Shown here piece after piece: positions 36,561 to 38,798 of a stretch of 38,798 nt of DNA. Origin of the DNA: Thermomicrobiales bacterium (lineage in GTDB: Bacteria > Chloroflexota > Chloroflexia > Thermomicrobiales > UBA6265); NCBI GenBank assembly GCA_020432165.1, contig JAGQGU010000032.1, positions 1 to 38,798 of the forward strand. Direction: 5' to 3'. The notes under the pieces are model-generated. The model saw nothing but the letters and a program-made list of their open reading frames with translations. It made no database searches and was not told where the DNA came from. Position 1 is the first letter of the stretch. Every line of letters starts with the position of its first letter. The translations under genes were made by a program, and so were the position numbers.

Positions 36561-36758
36561 CTAGGCCTCGGCAGCTTCCATTTCTGTCCGGATGGTGTGG
36601 ATCCGGGCGATGTCCTTGCGAATCTCGCGCGGACGGGCAGTGGCGGTGAACTGGCCCACGGCATCCTGGAAGCGAAGATCGCGCAGCTCGGTGTAGAGCT
36701 CGGTCAGCTTCTCGTCCATTTCCTCGAGGCTCAACTCACGAATCTCGTCAGCCTTCAT
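36561..36758 (-). CDS. rpmC: 50S ribosomal protein L29
   Basis: 65 residues. [20 protein letters not shown] and the second helix [20 protein letters not shown] match the L29 helical hairpin. The ATG at 36758 overlaps the rplP stop as ATGA, so a longer reading into rplP is rejected. Confidence 0.97.
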   Translation of the reverse strand: MKADEIRELSLEEMDEKLTELYTELRDLRFQDAVGQFTATARPREIRKDIARIHTIRTEMEAAEA

Positions 36759-37198
36759 GCAGCACCTTCTTCCACGGCGTGAGCGCCGGGGGTCTCGCGG
36801 ACCATCACCTTGCACTTCATTGGCATCTTCATGCCAGCGCGGCGCAGGGCCTCGCAAGCTCGTTCCTGATCAACACCGGCTACTTCATAAATGATGCGGC
36901 CTGGCTTAACCACGGCTACCCAGAACTCCGGGCTACCCTTACCAGAACCCATGCGGACTTCCGCCGGCTTCTTGGTCACAACCTTGTCGGGGAAGATGCG
37001 AATCCACACCTTACCACCGCGCTTGAGGTAGTTCGTAATCGCGCGGCGGGCGGCCTCGATCTGACGGCTATTCACCCACGCCGGCTCCAACGCAACCAGT
37101 GCGTAATCGCCAAACGAAATGGTGCTACCGCGATACGCCTTGCCCGTCATGCGACCACGCATAACTTTGCGGTACTTTGTCCGCTTTGGCATCAACAT
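36755..37198 (-). CDS. rplP: 50S ribosomal protein L16
   Basis: 147 residues. [39 protein letters not shown] and [20 protein letters not shown] identify L16. The ATG at 37198 has GGAG nine bases upstream; a second ATG two codons later gives the more usual N-terminus and is an alternative. A 67-base gap with a GCCGGGC/GCCCGGC hairpin (37234-37253) separates it from rpsC. Confidence 0.97.
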   Translation of the reverse strand: MLMPKRTKYRKVMRGRMTGKAYRGSTISFGDYALVALEPAWVNSRQIEAARRAITNYLKRGGKVWIRIFPDKVVTKKPAEVRMGSGKGSPEFWVAVVKPGRIIYEVAGVDQERACEALRRAGMKMPMKCKVMVRETPGAHAVEEGAA

Positions 37199-37265
37199 GT
37201 CACTACGCTCCGTTACACATCACACAACGAGAGCCGGGCGTGCATGCCCGGCCTCGCGGCACATC

Positions 37266-37949
37266 TTAATCGCCCGCCTTGGCGAGGTCGGCGGTCAGAC
37301 TGGCCGCGGTTACCTCATCCATCTGCGGAAGCACATCGCCCTTGTACACCCACACCTTCACGCCGATACGGCCGTAGGTGGTGTGCGCATGGACAGTGGC
37401 GAACTCGATGTCTGCACGAATGGTGTGCAGAGGCACGCGGCCTTCCATCTCAGTCACCGTGCGGCTCATTTCGGCACCGCCGAGACGACCGCTCATCTTG
37501 ATCTTGACGCCCTTGGCGCCACGGCGCATGGCCTGCTGAATCGCGTGCTTCATGGCACGGCGATAGGCCACGCGGCGCTGAATCTGCTCCGCAATGCTTT
37601 CGGCGATCAACCGGGCATTGGTTTCCGGAACCTTGATTTCCTCGATGCGGAGATTGACCTTCTTGCCAACCTTCTTCTCGATCAGGCCACGGATGCGCTC
37701 AACGTTTGCACCCTGCTTGCCGATAACAATGCCCGGCTTGGCAGTGTGCAGCGTGACATCGACCTTGTTCGCACTGCGCTCAAGCTCGATCCGCGCCACG
37801 CCAGCGCGCTGGAGTTCCTTTTCCACGAGGTTGCGAATGGCAATATCCTCATGCAGCAACTCAGTATACTGCTTTTCGGAGAACCAATTCGACTCCCAAT
37901 CGGAGGAAACGCCAAGGCGGAATCCTACGGGATGGACTTTACGACCCAT
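37266..37949 (-). CDS. rpsC: 30S ribosomal protein S3
   Basis: 227 residues. [20 protein letters not shown] begins it. The KH domain has the [11 protein letters not shown] loop, and the C-terminal domain has [20 protein letters not shown] and [13 protein letters not shown]. The ATG shares one base with the rplV stop (TAATG). Confidence 0.98.
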   Translation of the reverse strand: MGRKVHPVGFRLGVSSDWESNWFSEKQYTELLHEDIAIRNLVEKELQRAGVARIELERSANKVDVTLHTAKPGIVIGKQGANVERIRGLIEKKVGKKVNLRIEEIKVPETNARLIAESIAEQIQRRVAYRRAMKHAIQQAMRRGAKGVKIKMSGRLGGAEMSRTVTEMEGRVPLHTIRADIEFATVHAHTTYGRIGVKVWVYKGDVLPQMDEVTAASLTADLAKAGD

Positions 37950-38290
37950 TAGCGGCCACCTCTCTCTTCAGCGACGACCGTGATGTGGCACGAACGTCGC
38001 AGAATCTTGCCAACCCGGCCGCGAGCCTTCGGCTTGAATCGGCGGAGCTGCGGCGCATCGTCCGCATAGATCTCCTTGATCCAAAGCGTTTCCGGATCGA
38101 TATCGTAGTTGTGCTCGGCGTTGGCCGCCACACTCTTCAGCAGCTTTTCCACATCCTCAGCAGCGCGGTTCGGTGTGAACTTCATCAAGGTGATGGCGTC
38201 CGATACCTTCTTGCCGCGAACCATGTCCACGACCAACCGGGCCTTGCGCGGAGAGATGCGGACGCGCGTGATACTGGCGCGTACTTCCAT
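37949..38290 (-). CDS. rplV: 50S ribosomal protein L22
   Basis: 113 residues. [20 protein letters not shown], the tunnel-lining hairpin region near [20 protein letters not shown], and [12 protein letters not shown] are diagnostic. Macrolide-resistance changes in other species map to this hairpin; it looks normal here. It overlaps rpsC by one base. Confidence 0.98.
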   Translation of the reverse strand: MEVRASITRVRISPRKARLVVDMVRGKKVSDAITLMKFTPNRAAEDVEKLLKSVAANAEHNYDIDPETLWIKEIYADDAPQLRRFKPKARGRVGKILRRSCHITVVAEERGGR

Positions 38291-38310
38291 ATCTATACCC
38301 TCCAGGCCGA

Positions 38311-38592
38311 CTATCGGCGGCCGCGCTTGTCGGCATCCTTCCCGTGACCACGATAGGTACGGGTAGGTGCAAACTCGCCAAGCTTGTGTCCAACCATCGG
38401 CTCAGTCACATAGATCGGCACGTGTGTGCGACCGTTGTGAACGGCGATGGTGTGACCCACCATTCCCGGGAAAATCGTGCAAGCACGTGCCCAGGTGCGG
38501 ATCACCGTCTTCTTATTCGTTGCATTCAGGGCATCGACCTTCCTTTGCAGGTTAGCGTCGATGTATGGTCCCTTCTTTGCAGATCTCGACAT
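38311..38592 (-). CDS. rpsS: 30S ribosomal protein S19
   Basis: 93 residues. [40 protein letters not shown] and [20 protein letters not shown] are standard. It lies 81 bases after rplB, a gap in which I see no gene. Confidence 0.98.
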   Translation of the reverse strand: MSRSAKKGPYIDANLQRKVDALNATNKKTVIRTWARACTIFPGMVGHTIAVHNGRTHVPIYVTEPMVGHKLGEFAPTRTYRGHGKDADKRGRR

Positions 38593-38673
38593 CTTGTTCT
38601 CCTGTAATACCCATCAAGTAGCCGCAACCGACATTCGGCGTGAGAATCGAGTTCCCGGTCGCGCCCTGTCGTG

Positions 38674-38798
38674 CTAGCGCCGCTTGTTAGCCGGGCGGCG
38701 TCGAACAATCATCGAGTCCGTGCGCTTGTTATTCCGCGTGCGCTGGAACGCGGGCTTGCCCCACTTGGTCTTGGGCTGGCCACCGATCGGCGCCTTGC
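38674..38798 (-). CDS. rplB: 50S ribosomal protein L2, C-terminal fragment
   Basis: Only the last 40 or so codons are inside the window; the gene continues past its right edge. The readable end, KAPIGGQPKTKWGKPAFQ, then RTRNNKRTDSMIVRRRPANK and RR, matches the L2 C-terminus, with a short basic extension after the usual IVRRR. It stops at TAG, 38676-38674. It is the expected gene upstream of rpsS. Confidence 0.93.
   Translation of the reverse strand, partial: KAPIGGQPKTKWGKPAFQRTRNNKRTDSMIVRRRPANKRR

Noticed and set aside
37234-37253. Hairpin between rpsC and rplP considered as a terminator
   Set aside because: No T run follows on the minus strand; more likely an intercistronic RNA structure.

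Overview
This window looks like a chromosomal housekeeping segment from a moderately GC-rich bacterium. It is probably a Chloroflexota member near the Thermomicrobia. That placement is my inference from the order rpoA-rplQ-truA-rplM-rpsI behind the spc/alpha ribosomal cluster, the zinc-binding S14, and the protein sequences; no 16S gene is present. Nearly all the DNA is coding. No gap reaches 300 bases, and most genes lie on the minus strand.

Layout from left to right. (1) 41-2314, minus: family-4-type uracil-DNA glycosylase, then ribonuclease J. (2) 2412-5448, minus: a sugar ABC importer (binding protein and two permeases, no ATPase), with a small unknown protein at 5579-5788. (3) 5889-9997: NAD-dependent DNA ligase, divergent from a DnaQ-type exonuclease/UvrC-type nuclease fusion. 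(4) 10065-18267, minus: a pyrimidine operon pyrC-carA-carB-pyrK-pyrD-pyrE with overlapping genes and an attenuator-like terminator in its leader. (5) 18438-22182, plus: a tightly coupled operon of endonuclease III, two tandem histidine phosphatases, a metallo-hydrolase and a P1-family peptidase. (6) 22256-24095, minus: a membrane-anchored phospholipase D-like protein and an unknown protein. (7) 24194-38798, minus: the S10-spc-alpha ribosomal superoperon from the 3' end of rplB to rpsI, with secY, adk, map, rpoA and truA, closed by a strong intrinsic terminator.

The pyrimidine genes cover carbamoyl phosphate synthesis, dihydroorotase, dihydroorotate oxidation and orotate phosphoribosylation; pyrB and pyrF must lie elsewhere. 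Window-wide oddities are palindromic mini-elements in the gaps (two three-armed structures at convergent gene ends, a 41-base tandem hairpin repeat inside the pyr operon, a related hairpin between secY and adk), the absence of infA and rpsD from their usual ribosomal slots, and a His in place of an expected iron-sulfur Cys in the glycosylase. I found no defence island, prophage, CRISPR array or clearly novel multi-gene system. The best leads are the pyr leader, the three-domain nuclease, the phosphatase pair and the repeat family.
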